DNA of 64,000 nt from Terriglobia bacterium (GCA_020073145.1 JAIQFS010000022.1:1-64000); one strand, 5' to 3'. Positions 43,428-51,918 are shown, counted from the first letter of the stretch. The notes: generated by a model from the sequence alone, not told the origin. A program made the numbers and translations.

Positions 43428-44438
43428 TCACACGGGCTTCAGCCAGCGGCTGGCGCGCGGGTATACGCGCTTCGCATTCGCGGAACAAACCCGATTCTTC
43501 TCGTCGCTGCTGAGCTTGGAGTCGTCGACGTAGCGGCGGGTGTTGTCGTAGTGATCCTTGGTCTCATCGTTGACGACGCCGGGGAACGCGCCGTCGCATT
43601 CGGAGCCGAACAGGATGTTGTCGAGCGGCACGGCGTCGAACAGCATCTGCATGTTCAGGTGGTTGTAAATGCAGGTGTCGACGAACACGTTGCCATTGCC
43701 GAGGACCTCGTCGGGGCTAGCCCAGCTGTTGTACTTCGCGATCGCGCGCCAGCGGCCGATCTGGCAGGGCAGCGCCCCGCCGCCATGCGGAATCAGAAAG
43801 CGCAGACGTGGGAACTCCTGGAACAGATCTTTGGCCATCATCAGGTGCACGAAGCCCGTGATGTCGGCGATCAAATATTGCAGGGCGGTATGCGGGAAGT
43901 TCTTATTGATGGACTCGCTGCCGTGCAGCACCAGGGGCAGATCCAGCGCCTGCGCGGCTTCGAACACCGGGTAATTGTGCTTTCCGGTGAAGGGCTGGTT
44001 CTGCCAGCGGCCGCCGGTGCCGTCGGGATCGAAATTGAATGCGACGAAACCTTCGTTGGCCCAGCGCTCGAGCTGCTTTGCGACCTGCGCGGAGGGGCAC
44101 GACGGATGCTGCCCCAGCATGCCGACCGGCGCAAAGCGCCCGGTGTTCAACTGGCACGCGCGCAGGACGAGGCTGTTGTTGAGGTCGGCCCAGATGGCGT
44201 TTTGCTCCACGGTGCCGTCATGCGTCGCCATCGCCTTGGCGCGCGGAGAGGCGAACGCGACATCGATCTTGCGCGAATCCATGAGGCCTATGACCTGTTG
44301 CAAGGTCTTCGATACGTCGGCGTCGGAGAGGTTCGGAAGGGCGTCTGGATTCTTGCCGGCGAGCTGGGCCTCGCGAAAGCCCTCCACTTCCTGGTGCTTC
44401 GCGAGACGGACGAAATGCTGGTGGGAGTCGATGATCAT
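43428..44438 (-). CDS. LigJ-like amidohydrolase (4-oxalomesaconate hydratase family)
   Basis: This 336-residue cytoplasmic enzyme has the amidohydrolase opening DSHQHF and resembles LigJ along its length: DVAFASPRAKAM, FAPVGMLGQHPSC, NFDPDGTGGRW, FPRLRFLIPHGGGALPCQIGRWR, FVDTCIYNHLNMQMLFDAVPLDNILFGSE and NAKRVYPR. LigJ hydrates 4-oxalomesaconate in the protocatechuate 4,5-cleavage and gallate routes. Together with the LigM-like gene at 27117 this suggests breakdown of methoxylated aromatics. Related decarboxylases of the same fold are the main alternative. It follows the secreted paralogue gene on the same strand, 130 bp away. Confidence 0.78.
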   Translation of the reverse strand: MIIDSHQHFVRLAKHQEVEGFREAQLAGKNPDALPNLSDADVSKTLQQVIGLMDSRKIDVAFASPRAKAMATHDGTVEQNAIWADLNNSLVLRACQLNTGRFAPVGMLGQHPSCPSAQVAKQLERWANEGFVAFNFDPDGTGGRWQNQPFTGKHNYPVFEAAQALDLPLVLHGSESINKNFPHTALQYLIADITGFVHLMMAKDLFQEFPRLRFLIPHGGGALPCQIGRWRAIAKYNSWASPDEVLGNGNVFVDTCIYNHLNMQMLFDAVPLDNILFGSECDGAFPGVVNDETKDHYDNTRRYVDDSKLSSDEKNRVCSANAKRVYPRASRWLKPV

Positions 44439-44568
44439 AACGTTGGATGTCGGAATACTGATGATAGCAGCGGTAGGGAGGGGAGCCGCTCGGGATTGGC
44501 CAGGCCTATCCGTCGTGAACTACTGCAATTCGAGGGACGCGGCGAAATGGGGACATACCCATTTCGCG

Positions 44569-45456
44569 CTATTTCTTGGCGCCCCTGCTGACGTAGTGCC
44601 GGGCGTCCCGCTCCTCGCACACGAATTCCATGAGCGCGGTGTCCGGCATGAGTTGATGGTTCACCCGCACGGTGAAGGGCTTGGTGTAGGCCTTGGGGTC
44701 TTCAATGGTGATGTCGATCTGCATCAGGCCGTACTTGACGCGGCGCCAGCGCTCGGTCATCTTGCCGGAACTGGTCAGCGGGCTGCCTTCCACGTCCAGC
44801 CAGACGTCGTCGCGAAACCCAGTGGTCTCGACCACCAGCGTGTCGCCGTCCCAGTGAGCGACCGAATAGCCGTACCACCAGGGGGTGACGTCGCTCGACG
44901 GCAACGGGCGGCCGTCGGTCAGGATCTCGCGGGTATTGCCGTTGGCTTCGTACAGAATCACAATCTCACGCGGAGTCTGGATGATCTTGCGGGGCTGCGG
45001 GTGCATGTGCAACTGGGTCAAGCCGAGCGGCAGGCAGGCGGCGTCGGGGTTGTCCTTGTTGTCATTCCCCTTTCGCTCGGCTCGGACTTGGGCGGCCCAA
45101 GGGGTCATGGGGAGCCCCCCCTTCAGACCTGCCCCGATGTTGAAGAACTGGCCGACGGGAGGGTCGTCCGGCGAAGTAGGAATGGCGAAGGGCAGGGGAA
45201 GCGTGCCGTTCATCGATTCGCCGCCGCGGCCTCCCGCACCGCGCGCGGGCTCCCATAAACCGGAGAAGTCGGGCTTGTCGTCAGCGGTCCGGGGAGGCGG
45301 CGCCGCCAGGTCGATTTTGCCGTCCTTGGTCCGCGGGCCCGGCGTCGGGTAGCTGGGCCATTGCGCGAATGCTGGGATCGCGGCGAGTGCCAGAGCGGCC
45401 AGCGTGGCGGCGGGGGGCCGGAGAGTTTTGATCGGACGTTGGGTCACGAGACGCAT
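44569..45456 (-). CDS. secreted protein of an expanded acidobacterial family (paralogue 5)
   Basis: This 295-residue member has an export segment, WPSYPTPGPRTKDGKIDLAAPPPR, DDKPDFSGLWEPARG, GYSVAHWDGDTLVVETTGFRDDVWLD, DPKAYTKPFTVRVNHQ and a C-terminal tail of MEFVCEERDARHYV that departs from the usual HMK ending. The function is unknown. It is preceded at 18 bp by the alpha/beta hydrolase gene, so the two form an operon. A broken copy of its 5' part lies at 46501-46622. GGAGTT upstream of the ATG gives a weak ribosome-binding site. Confidence 0.85.
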   Translation of the reverse strand: MRLVTQRPIKTLRPPAATLAALALAAIPAFAQWPSYPTPGPRTKDGKIDLAAPPPRTADDKPDFSGLWEPARGAGGRGGESMNGTLPLPFAIPTSPDDPPVGQFFNIGAGLKGGLPMTPWAAQVRAERKGNDNKDNPDAACLPLGLTQLHMHPQPRKIIQTPREIVILYEANGNTREILTDGRPLPSSDVTPWWYGYSVAHWDGDTLVVETTGFRDDVWLDVEGSPLTSSGKMTERWRRVKYGLMQIDITIEDPKAYTKPFTVRVNHQLMPDTALMEFVCEERDARHYVSRGAKK

Positions 45457-45474
45457 ACCTGCGGAACTCCTTGG

Positions 45475-46287
45475 TTAGAAGCTAGCCTTGGGAAGAAAGT
45501 CCGCTAGGAGCTGATTGAACTCCGCCGGCTTCTCCAGCATGACGAAGTGGCCCGTGCCCGGGACTTCGACCGTGCTTCCCTTCGGGAAGATTTTCTTGAA
45601 GTACGCCGGATCGTCGGAGCCGGAGTGATCCGCATAGATGCCGAGAGCGGGAACGGCAAACGTCTCCTCGCTCCAATTCGGCGCGGCGAAAGTGGCGGCC
45701 ATGGCCTGATACGCTGTGGTTTCCGGGGCGGCCAGCATCATCTTCAGGATGTGGTCCTGAATGGCCGGGGTGGCGGACTTGCCAAACATCCCGCGGATCA
45801 TGGCCTCGCGGTTCTTTAAGCCGTCCGGCCCTTTCATGCGGTCCGGGTTCGGCTCGTTCGGGCCTCCGGAGAGGTGGAGCACGCCATCCACCGGAACCAT
45901 GGCCGCGACGTTGGCGGGGTACAGACGGGCATACTCGCGGATGACCGGCGTCCCCATGCTGTGGCCGACCAGCACGATCTTTCCGGCCTTGGCCTCGAGC
46001 CGGACGGCTTCGATCGATTTGGCGAACAGTTCCATGGTGAGCGGACCGTGGGTAGGCGAGCCGCTTTTGCCATGGCCGGGCAGGTCCAAGGTAATGACGC
46101 GGTAGTTCTTCTCGAAGATGGGCACTTGCTCGCGCCACGACGATTCGTCACAGGTCCAGCCATGGACGAAGACGATGGTCCTGGTCCCGCTGCCGCGCAC
46201 TGTGGAGTGGATCGGAATGCCGTCCACGGAGGCGGCCCATGCCGGAACCAGAACCGAGAACGCGAGAATAGGCAGTAAGGAGCGCAT
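45475..46287 (-). CDS. secreted alpha/beta hydrolase
   Basis: This 270-residue protein has a signal peptide (to AAS near residue 20) and a complete alpha/beta-hydrolase core: oxyanion HGWTCDESSW, nucleophile VGHSMGTPV near residue 110, acid in IYADHSGSDDP, and histidine in GTGHFVMLEKP. The shape is that of small esterases or haloperoxidase-like hydrolases. The substrate is unknown. The start is set at 46287, since the in-frame ATG at 46296 overlaps the -10 box. It is first in an operon with the paralogue at 44569-45456. Confidence 0.82.
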   Translation of the reverse strand: MRSLLPILAFSVLVPAWAASVDGIPIHSTVRGSGTRTIVFVHGWTCDESSWREQVPIFEKNYRVITLDLPGHGKSGSPTHGPLTMELFAKSIEAVRLEAKAGKIVLVGHSMGTPVIREYARLYPANVAAMVPVDGVLHLSGGPNEPNPDRMKGPDGLKNREAMIRGMFGKSATPAIQDHILKMMLAAPETTAYQAMAATFAAPNWSEETFAVPALGIYADHSGSDDPAYFKKIFPKGSTVEVPGTGHFVMLEKPAEFNQLLADFLPKASF

Positions 46288-46294
46288 GGACCGC

Positions 46295-46300
46295 ATTATA
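46295..46300 (-). promoter_or_regulatory. -10 box (TATAAT) of a probable leaderless promoter
   Basis: TATAAT lies 7 nt before the ATG at 46287, in the same GCTATATAATNC context as upstream of the gene at 7087-7890. Confidence 0.5.
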
Positions 46301-46332
46301 TAGCTTCCAGGGCTGATATCGGAGCGACAAAT

Positions 46333-46432
46333 CCGGGCCCGGTGCGCTGGAAGGCGAACAGATTCTGAAAATCGTCGCTGGCGGCTTTGGCGGCCGCCAT
46401 GCGGGTATCGGGCGATTCGTCCCGGTCTTGAG
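46333..46432 (-). pseudogene. fragment of a metallo-hydrolase gene (copy of 50212-50315)
   Basis: About 100 bp match the region just after the signal peptide of the gene at 49380-50360. The minus-strand translation DESPDTRMAAAKAASDDFQNLFAFQRTGPG parallels DSPDAHMAAAKAAAGDDFQNLYTFQCTGPG there. No other part of the gene is present, so this is a relic. Confidence 0.65.
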
Positions 46433-46448
46433 CTATGTCTGCTCTAGT

Positions 46449-46503
46449 GGCGGATGGCAGCGGTTGCTGGATAACCCTCCTATTGATCGTCGCGCCAGGC
46501 CGC
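46449..46503 (+). repeat. 55-bp direct repeat, copy 1
   Basis: This imperfect copy shares GGCGGAT-GCAGCGGT, CCTCCTATTGAT and GTCGCGCCAGGCCGC with copy 2 at 46693-46747, 244 bp away. It sits between two gene fragments. Confidence 0.6.
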
Positions 46504-46622
46504 GCGCGGGCTCCCATAAGCCGGAGAAGTCGGGTTTGGCTCGGCGGTGTGGGGCGGCGGCGCCGCCAGGTCGGGCCTGCCGTCTTTCGTTCTGGGGCCG
46601 GGCGTGGGGTAACTGGGCTACG
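46501..46622 (-). pseudogene. fragment of the secreted paralogue family (copy of 45241-45363)
   Basis: About 120 bp match the 5' part of the gene at 44569-45456, including the codons for KPDFSGLWEPARG. The reading frame is broken upstream of that motif. It is a dead fragment, abutting repeat copy 1. Confidence 0.65.
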
Positions 46623-46692
46623 GTGACGGAAAATCGGAGCTAACCATTCGATGGGACGGGTGTCAAACGTTCATGCGGCTCCGTCGCAGTCT

Positions 46693-46747
46693 GGCGGATC
46701 GCAGCGGTGGCTGTGATAACCTCCTATTGATTGTCGCGCCAGGCCGC
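46693..46747 (+). repeat. 55-bp direct repeat, copy 2
   Basis: This copy lies 40 bp before the permease start and may hold its promoter: TGTGATAAC would be an extended -10-like element. The first copy, at 46449-46503, may be a duplicated promoter relic. Confidence 0.5.
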
Positions 46748-46787
46748 CCGCCTCGATCCGATCGCGGCCCTTCGAGAGGAGTAATGG

Positions 46788-49229
46788 ATGCGTACCGACC
46801 TGCGACTCGCCCTGCGAATGCTTCGCAAGCAACCGGGTTTCACGCTCATTGCCGTAATCACTCTCGCGCTCGGCATCGGCGCAACCTCCGCCGTGTTCAG
46901 CCTGATCCAGGGTGTGCTGCTCACGCCGCCGCCGTATCGCCGGCCCGAAAAGCTGGCGCTGATCCATTCGCTCGGCGCCGATGGCCAGCCCTCCCGCCAG
47001 GGCTGGGCCGCGCTGCAATGGACCGAATGGCAGAAGCAGGCAAAGTCGCTCGAGGGCGTCGCTGCCTACTCCTGGACGTTCAATTTCCTGATCGGCAACG
47101 ATGGCAGCGAGTCGATGCAGGGCATGGTGGTCACTCGCGAGTATTTCAACGTCACCGGACTGCACCCCATCCTGGGCCGTTCGTTCGTGGAAGCGGAAGC
47201 CGGTGGCCGCACTCCGCCGGCGGTGCTGATCGGCTACGATCTCTGGCAGCGCAAATTCAACGGCGACCCGCACATAATCGGCAAAACCATCCGCATCAGC
47301 CGCTCCGACACGCCGCCCACCGTGATCGGCGTGATGCCGCCCGGCGTGCGCTTTCTTCCTTCGCCGGGCGCTGCGCAGGAGCCCAGCTACAACGTCAATG
47401 GATTGGTGCAGTACTGGATTCCGGTAACACCCAACCCGGCCCGCATCCGCTCCCCGCAGTGGGACGTGGTGGCGCGCGTTCGCGAGGGCGCCACTCCTGC
47501 GCAGGCCGAAAGCGAGCTGCGCATTCTGACTGCCCGCCAGGCGCAGGGCGAGCGCAGCTTTGAAGGCTTCACGCCCAAACTGCAACTCCTGTCCGGCGAA
47601 CTCAATCAGGCGGGCATGCGGATTCTCCTTCCGCTTCTGGGCGCGGCAGGCTTAGTGCTCCTGATCGCTTGCGGCAATGCGGCGGCCCTGCTGCTGGTGC
47701 GCGGGCTGCAGCGGCAGCAGGAATATGCCGTGCGCAGCGCCCTCGGTGTGGGGCGGATCGCCTTGTTCCGCCAGATCGCCACCGAAAGCCTCCTCCTGTC
47801 CCTTTCCGGGGGGCTGATTGCGGCGGGCATCACCGTTACCGTCGTCAGGCTGTTCAAAATCATCGGTGGGCACGCCATTCCGCGGCTCGACACGGTCGCG
47901 ATCGGCTGGCCCGTGCTGCTGTTTGGACTGGCCGCGGCGGTGCTTTCCGCGGTTCTCGCAGGGCTCTATCCGGCACTGCGCGCGTCGCGGCTCGATCCCT
48001 CCGAATCGTTGAAGAGTGCCGGGCCAAAATCGAGCGCCAGCCGCGGGGAGCGCCGCCTGCTCGCGGGGGTCACAATGGCGCAGACTGCTCTGACTCTCGC
48101 TCTCCTCGTCGGCGCCGGCCTGCTCATTCGAACCATGATCAACCTGTCGCAGGTGCAGACCGGTTACAGCACCAGCCACATCCTCTCGATGACGGTCACC
48201 GCTGTGCAGGGCGACTGGGCAGCCTTCCACCATCGCGCTCTCGATCGGGTTGCCGCGGTTCCGGGCGTTCAGTATGCCGCCTTCGCCTGGGGCGTGCCGC
48301 TCACCGGCAATAACTGGCCGGTCCCGGCGGAAATCGAGGGCCAGCCGGTGCCCACGAAGGATAGCGAGCGCGTCCGCCTTCCCTTCCGGGCCGTTACGCC
48401 CGACTTCTTCCAGTTGATGGGCTTCAAACTCACCGACGGCCGCGGATTCCGCGACTCCGATATTCGTGATCAACCTCAGGTCGCGGTGGTAAACCAGGCT
48501 TTCGTCGACCGATATTTCCCCCACGCTCCCGCGCTTGGCCGGAGATTCTGGATGGGCTCGCGGGTGAACCAGGGTGGCAAGCCGAATCCGGGAGGCCAGA
48601 TCGTGGGTATCGTCGCCAACGCCCGCACCGACGATCTGGCCCAGTCTGCCGAACCCGAGGTGTACCTGTGCTTCTGGCAGGCACAGGCCTTCTCGAAGGA
48701 TCTGGTGGTGCGGACCGCGAGCGATCCGCGATCGGTCATGGCCAACGTGCAGCGCGAACTCCATTCCGTTGACCCCACGTCTGCTGTGGAGAACGTCCGG
48801 ACATTCGACCAGATTCGCGACGATTCCCTGGCCTCGCGCACCTTCGCCATGAATCTGCTGGTGGGATTCTCGGTGGTTGGCGGCGTGCTGACGCTGGTCG
48901 GTCTGTACGGCGTCCTTTCGCTTTCGGTCGCCTCGCGGCGGCGCGAACTGGCCATCCGTACCGCCGTCGGCGCCGAGCAGCGCCACATTCACCGGCTCGT
49001 CCTCGGGGAAGGCTTCCGCCTGATTGCCGGCGGGGTGATGGCGGGCCTCGCGATTGCGCTCGTGTTATCGCGCGTGCTGAAGACCTTCCTCTTTGGAATT
49101 GCGCCGACCGATCCACTCACGCTGATCGGAGCGGGCGTGGTCTTCGCGGCGGTCGCGATGCTGGCCTGCTGGGCGCCCACCCGAAGAGCCGGCAAAGTCG
49201 ATCCACTGGAAGCGCTGCGGTACGAGTAG
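46788..49229 (+). CDS. ADOP-type ABC transporter permease (MacB/FtsX duplicate)
   Basis: This 813-residue membrane protein has a first TM helix (FTLIAVITLALGIGATSAVFSLI), a MacB-like periplasmic core and an FtsX block of three helices (about 270-410). A second periplasmic core and a second FtsX block follow (about 690-800, ending RAGKVDPLEALRYE). This duplicated, ATPase-free architecture is the acidobacterial duplicated orphan permease (ADOP) group. Its role is unproven; MacB relatives move peptides, toxins or lipoproteins mechanically. No ATPase gene is adjacent. GAGAGGAG precedes the ATG at 46788. The group often sits next to padR genes, but here none is close. Confidence 0.92.
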   Translation: MRTDLRLALRMLRKQPGFTLIAVITLALGIGATSAVFSLIQGVLLTPPPYRRPEKLALIHSLGADGQPSRQGWAALQWTEWQKQAKSLEGVAAYSWTFNFLIGNDGSESMQGMVVTREYFNVTGLHPILGRSFVEAEAGGRTPPAVLIGYDLWQRKFNGDPHIIGKTIRISRSDTPPTVIGVMPPGVRFLPSPGAAQEPSYNVNGLVQYWIPVTPNPARIRSPQWDVVARVREGATPAQAESELRILTARQAQGERSFEGFTPKLQLLSGELNQAGMRILLPLLGAAGLVLLIACGNAAALLLVRGLQRQQEYAVRSALGVGRIALFRQIATESLLLSLSGGLIAAGITVTVVRLFKIIGGHAIPRLDTVAIGWPVLLFGLAAAVLSAVLAGLYPALRASRLDPSESLKSAGPKSSASRGERRLLAGVTMAQTALTLALLVGAGLLIRTMINLSQVQTGYSTSHILSMTVTAVQGDWAAFHHRALDRVAAVPGVQYAAFAWGVPLTGNNWPVPAEIEGQPVPTKDSERVRLPFRAVTPDFFQLMGFKLTDGRGFRDSDIRDQPQVAVVNQAFVDRYFPHAPALGRRFWMGSRVNQGGKPNPGGQIVGIVANARTDDLAQSAEPEVYLCFWQAQAFSKDLVVRTASDPRSVMANVQRELHSVDPTSAVENVRTFDQIRDDSLASRTFAMNLLVGFSVVGGVLTLVGLYGVLSLSVASRRRELAIRTAVGAEQRHIHRLVLGEGFRLIAGGVMAGLAIALVLSRVLKTFLFGIAPTDPLTLIGAGVVFAAVAMLACWAPTRRAGKVDPLEALRYE

Positions 49230-49379
49230 GGCAGGCAGGAAGCGCAGTCTCTCCATTCAGCTTGGACTGCTACGCACGGTAGGACGCCCTCTCCACTTCC
49301 AGCTGAAATGGAACACGTCAGTCAAGGGCTGACCGGCAGCAGCAGCGGCAATTCATGGATGGTTCGGCCGTCGTTGACT

Positions 49380-50360
49380 TCACTGCACCGCCAGGACCCG
49401 GGCGGTGGCGCATTCTTCGGCGACCTTGAGAAAGTTCAGAGCCTTGGCATTGCCCACGATGTAGGGATTCGGCGTGACCGGGCCTTGGGCCAGCAGCGGC
49501 AGGTTGATCTTGGAGCGGTCCCAATCGGTATGGTTGGCGATGATGATGTCCGCGCCCGCCTGCTTCACGATGGCGCTGAATCGCTGATCCGACCGGATGT
49601 AGGTGCGGACGGCTTCCGGATCGGTGTTGAGTCCCACTCCTCCCCAGAGGGCGACCATGTGGGTCGCGCCATGGTCTTTCACGGGAAAGATGCTGGAGAT
49701 GGTGCCCGGCGTGTGACCAGGAGTGATGTAGAGGGTCACGGAGGTGTCGCCGAGGGTGAGCTTCTGGCCGTCAACGGCCTCCATATCGCGCTTCGGCTTG
49801 GTGCCGTTGGTTCGCTTATCGAGGACATCCCAGTCGGCAGGTGACATGATGACGCGGGTACCGTAATGTTCCTGGAGGTACCGCGCCCCGCCGTCGTGAT
49901 CGGGGTGGGCATGACTGACGACGGCGTATTTGATGGTGGCCGGGTCCAGCCCCACCTTCTTCATGCCGTTGACGACCTCGTCTTCGATCGAATAATCGAA
50001 GAGGGTGTCCATGAGGATGATGCCTTGCGAGGTGGTGATGGCCCAGGCGGAGTACTCGGACTGGCCGAAGAAGTAGAGGTTGTCAAAGACCTTCACTGGG
50101 TCGCGATGCCACGTTGACGGGTCCGGAGGTCCGGCGCGCCTCGGGCCGCCGGCACGCTGGCCGCCGCCGGGGCCACGCTGCGCTCGCGCGTCGGCGCGCG
50201 GGCCTCCCGGGCCGGGCCCGGTGCATTGGAAGGTGTAGAGATTCTGAAAATCGTCGCCGGCCGCGGCCTTGGCGGCAGCCATGTGGGCATCGGGCGAATC
50301 GTTCTGATCTTGAGCCGCCAGACTGGAGACGGCCAGCAGCAGGCCCAGCGCAATTTTCAT
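49380..50360 (-). CDS. secreted metallo-beta-lactamase-fold hydrolase, B3-like
   Basis: This 326-residue protein has a signal peptide, a Gly/Pro/Arg-rich linker (about 50-80) and an MBL domain with VVSHAHPDHDGGARYL near residue 150, TPGHTPGTISSIF and a late ANHTDWDRS. These are the HxHxDH, His196-like and His263-like positions of subclass B3 metallo-beta-lactamases. Beta-lactam cleavage is possible, but most environmental relatives are untested. A 100-bp fragment of this gene lies at 46333-46432. The permease gene is convergent. Confidence 0.82.
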   Translation of the reverse strand: MKIALGLLLAVSSLAAQDQNDSPDAHMAAAKAAAGDDFQNLYTFQCTGPGPGGPRADARAQRGPGGGQRAGGPRRAGPPDPSTWHRDPVKVFDNLYFFGQSEYSAWAITTSQGIILMDTLFDYSIEDEVVNGMKKVGLDPATIKYAVVSHAHPDHDGGARYLQEHYGTRVIMSPADWDVLDKRTNGTKPKRDMEAVDGQKLTLGDTSVTLYITPGHTPGTISSIFPVKDHGATHMVALWGGVGLNTDPEAVRTYIRSDQRFSAIVKQAGADIIIANHTDWDRSKINLPLLAQGPVTPNPYIVGNAKALNFLKVAEECATARVLAVQ

Positions 50361-50368
50361 AGTCTTTT

Positions 50369-50374
50369 ATTGTA
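50369..50374 (-). promoter_or_regulatory. -10-like box of a probable leaderless promoter
   Basis: TACAAT lies 8 nt before the ATG at 50360, with AAAAGACT in between. Confidence 0.35.
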
Positions 50375-50382
50375 CTCGGGGG

Positions 50383-51243
50383 CTAAGCCAGGGCGCGCAG
50401 CAGGAATTCCATGACCTTCCCGGTCTGGCCGGGAATCCAGTGTCCGGCTTCGGGCAGATCCACCACCTCGGCTTTCGGGACATACCGCTCCAGCCGCTTC
50501 TTGGTCTGGGCGGAATCCAGAAGAGCGTCCCGCCCGCCTACGATCGCCAGCACCGGAATCGTCAGACGCCGCAGCGCCTCGTTGGAAAACACGGGCAGCT
50601 TCACCATGCGGGGGCGGAAATGCAGGTAGATGAGAGTCACGAAGTCGAGGAACGCCTTGACGGCAGGCGGCGGATCGGCAGGCCAGCGCCCCAGAATGCG
50701 TTCCCTCAGTTTCCGTTTCCCCCAGCCGCCGCACAGGCGCAGCACCAGGGTGGCGAAGACAATGCCGACCTTCTGGCGTCCGATCCCTCCCGGGCCCAGG
50801 ACGGCGAGGCGTTCCACGCGCTCCGGGCGTCGAATGGCGTAGTCCAGTGCAAGCCAGCCGCCCAGCGACACACCGGCGAGCGCGGCGCGATCCACGGAAA
50901 GGCCGCGCAGCACCTCATCCAGCCACACGGCATACGCATCGGAAGCGAGCGGCGGCCGCGAAGGCGCGCTCAACCCGGGCTCACCGATCAGATCGACGGC
51001 ATAGACCCGGAAGCGGCTCGCAAAGGTGCGCACGTCTCCCATCCACATGGCGTTGTTCGCCGCGCCGCCGTGCAGCAGCAGGAGCGGCGGAGCGCCTTCC
51101 TCCCCCGAGGCGATCACGAAGGTTTCGCCCTGGCTTGTGGGGATGCGCATTTCCTGGTGGGGCACGGGCCAGTACTTGAGGAACATCAGATACCGCTCGC
51201 GCACCAGACGCTCCCCCTCGGGTGTTCGATAAATACGTTTCAT
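50383..51243 (-). CDS. alpha/beta hydrolase, cytoplasmic
   Basis: This 286-residue protein has no signal peptide. It shows LLLLHGGAANNAMW, nucleophile AGVSLGGWLALDYA near residue 115, acid in IVGGRDALLDSA and histidine in EAGHWIPGQTGKVMEF. The pattern is that of C-C-bond or ester hydrolases of the lipase-like class. The substrate is unknown. The ATG at 51243 has GAAAGGAG 6 nt upstream, which excludes an in-frame ATG at 51267. It lies 69 bp after the DUF2239 gene on the same strand and may be in the same transcript. Confidence 0.85.
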   Translation of the reverse strand: MKRIYRTPEGERLVRERYLMFLKYWPVPHQEMRIPTSQGETFVIASGEEGAPPLLLLHGGAANNAMWMGDVRTFASRFRVYAVDLIGEPGLSAPSRPPLASDAYAVWLDEVLRGLSVDRAALAGVSLGGWLALDYAIRRPERVERLAVLGPGGIGRQKVGIVFATLVLRLCGGWGKRKLRERILGRWPADPPPAVKAFLDFVTLIYLHFRPRMVKLPVFSNEALRRLTIPVLAIVGGRDALLDSAQTKKRLERYVPKAEVVDLPEAGHWIPGQTGKVMEFLLRALA

Positions 51244-51312
51244 AGAATGCTCCTTTCGAAAGGACACACGTCTCCTGTTGGTTGTGATGATTCCGGTAAT
51301 TTCGTGAAACGA

Positions 51313-51867
51313 CTAGCCGGCGCTGGGCTCGCGATCGGCGAACGCAAGCTGGACCGCGTAGTCCCGGACGTCCGCCGGCCAGCCCGCGATGAGTTCGCTG
51401 AAGCGGCGGCGTTCGTAGGCAAACAACGCGCGGGTGGCTTCCTCAAAGCCGGGCAGGTTCCCGGCGATCGCGGACATGAAGCGGTAAGCGGCTTCCTGCG
51501 CCGCGCGGACACGGTCCCCGTCACCGCTGGTCTTTCGCGCCTGCTCGACCAGCTTTCTCAATGCCACCGAGGCTCCTCCGGGTTGAGTGCTCAGCCAGTC
51601 CCAATGCCGCGGCAGCAACGTGACTTCCTTCGCCACCACGCCCAGCCGCGGACGTCCTCGCCCGCGGGGCTCCTCCGATGCCTCCGGAGGGTAACGGATG
51701 GAGATTTCCTCGGCAGTGCCATGGGTATCGAGGTCGATCTGCTGCCCGGTGGCGTCGTCAAACACGAGGAACTCGCCGCCCTGCGGCGCATCCTTTAGAA
51801 GAAGCGCCACTTCCGCAGGGGAGCCGGCCGCGATGCGGGTCATTCCGTGGAAGGCCGAATAGCTCAT
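51313..51867 (-). CDS. DUF2239 family protein
   Basis: This 184-residue cytoplasmic protein shows the DUF2239 signature: FHGMTRIAAGSPAEVALLLK, FLVFDDATGQQIDLD, GRGRPRLGVVAKEVTLLPRHWDWL, GGASVALRKLVEQAR and AAYRFMSAIAGNLPGFEEATRALFA. The function is not known. The basic RGRGRPRLG segment resembles an AT-hook. The gene has a near-perfect promoter whose predicted start point is the A of the ATG at 51867. Two similar boxes in and beside the promoter suggest that it is regulated. Confidence 0.88.
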   Translation of the reverse strand: MSYSAFHGMTRIAAGSPAEVALLLKDAPQGGEFLVFDDATGQQIDLDTHGTAEEISIRYPPEASEEPRGRGRPRLGVVAKEVTLLPRHWDWLSTQPGGASVALRKLVEQARKTSGDGDRVRAAQEAAYRFMSAIAGNLPGFEEATRALFAYERRRFSELIAGWPADVRDYAVQLAFADREPSAG

Positions 51868-51872
51868 GCCCA

Positions 51873-51891
51873 AATATTACCCGGGTATAAA
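51873..51891. promoter_or_regulatory. operator-like repeat, copy 1, in the DUF2239 promoter
   Basis: AATATTACCCGGGTATAAA contains a near-palindrome centred on CCCGGG and covers the -10 box (51874-51879) and part of the spacer. A bound regulator here would block polymerase. Confidence 0.55.
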
Positions 51892-51902
51892 CAGTTTGTC
51901 AA
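51874..51902 (-). promoter_or_regulatory. strong promoter of the DUF2239 gene
   Basis: On the minus strand TTGACA (51897-51902) and TAATAT (51874-51879) are 17 bp apart, close to the ideal sigma-70 promoter. The expected start point is the first base of the ATG at 51867, so the mRNA should be leaderless. Confidence 0.7.
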
Positions 51903-51918
51903 TATTACCCGGATAAAA
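51901..51918. promoter_or_regulatory. operator-like repeat, copy 2
   Basis: AATATTACCCGGATAAAA repeats copy 1 in the same orientation 28 bp away, overlapping the -35 box edge. Confidence 0.5.

Noticed and set aside
46788-49229. A MacB-type efflux pump gene
   Set aside because: No ATPase domain or adjacent ATPase gene is present, and the duplicated FtsX layout fits the orphan permease group.
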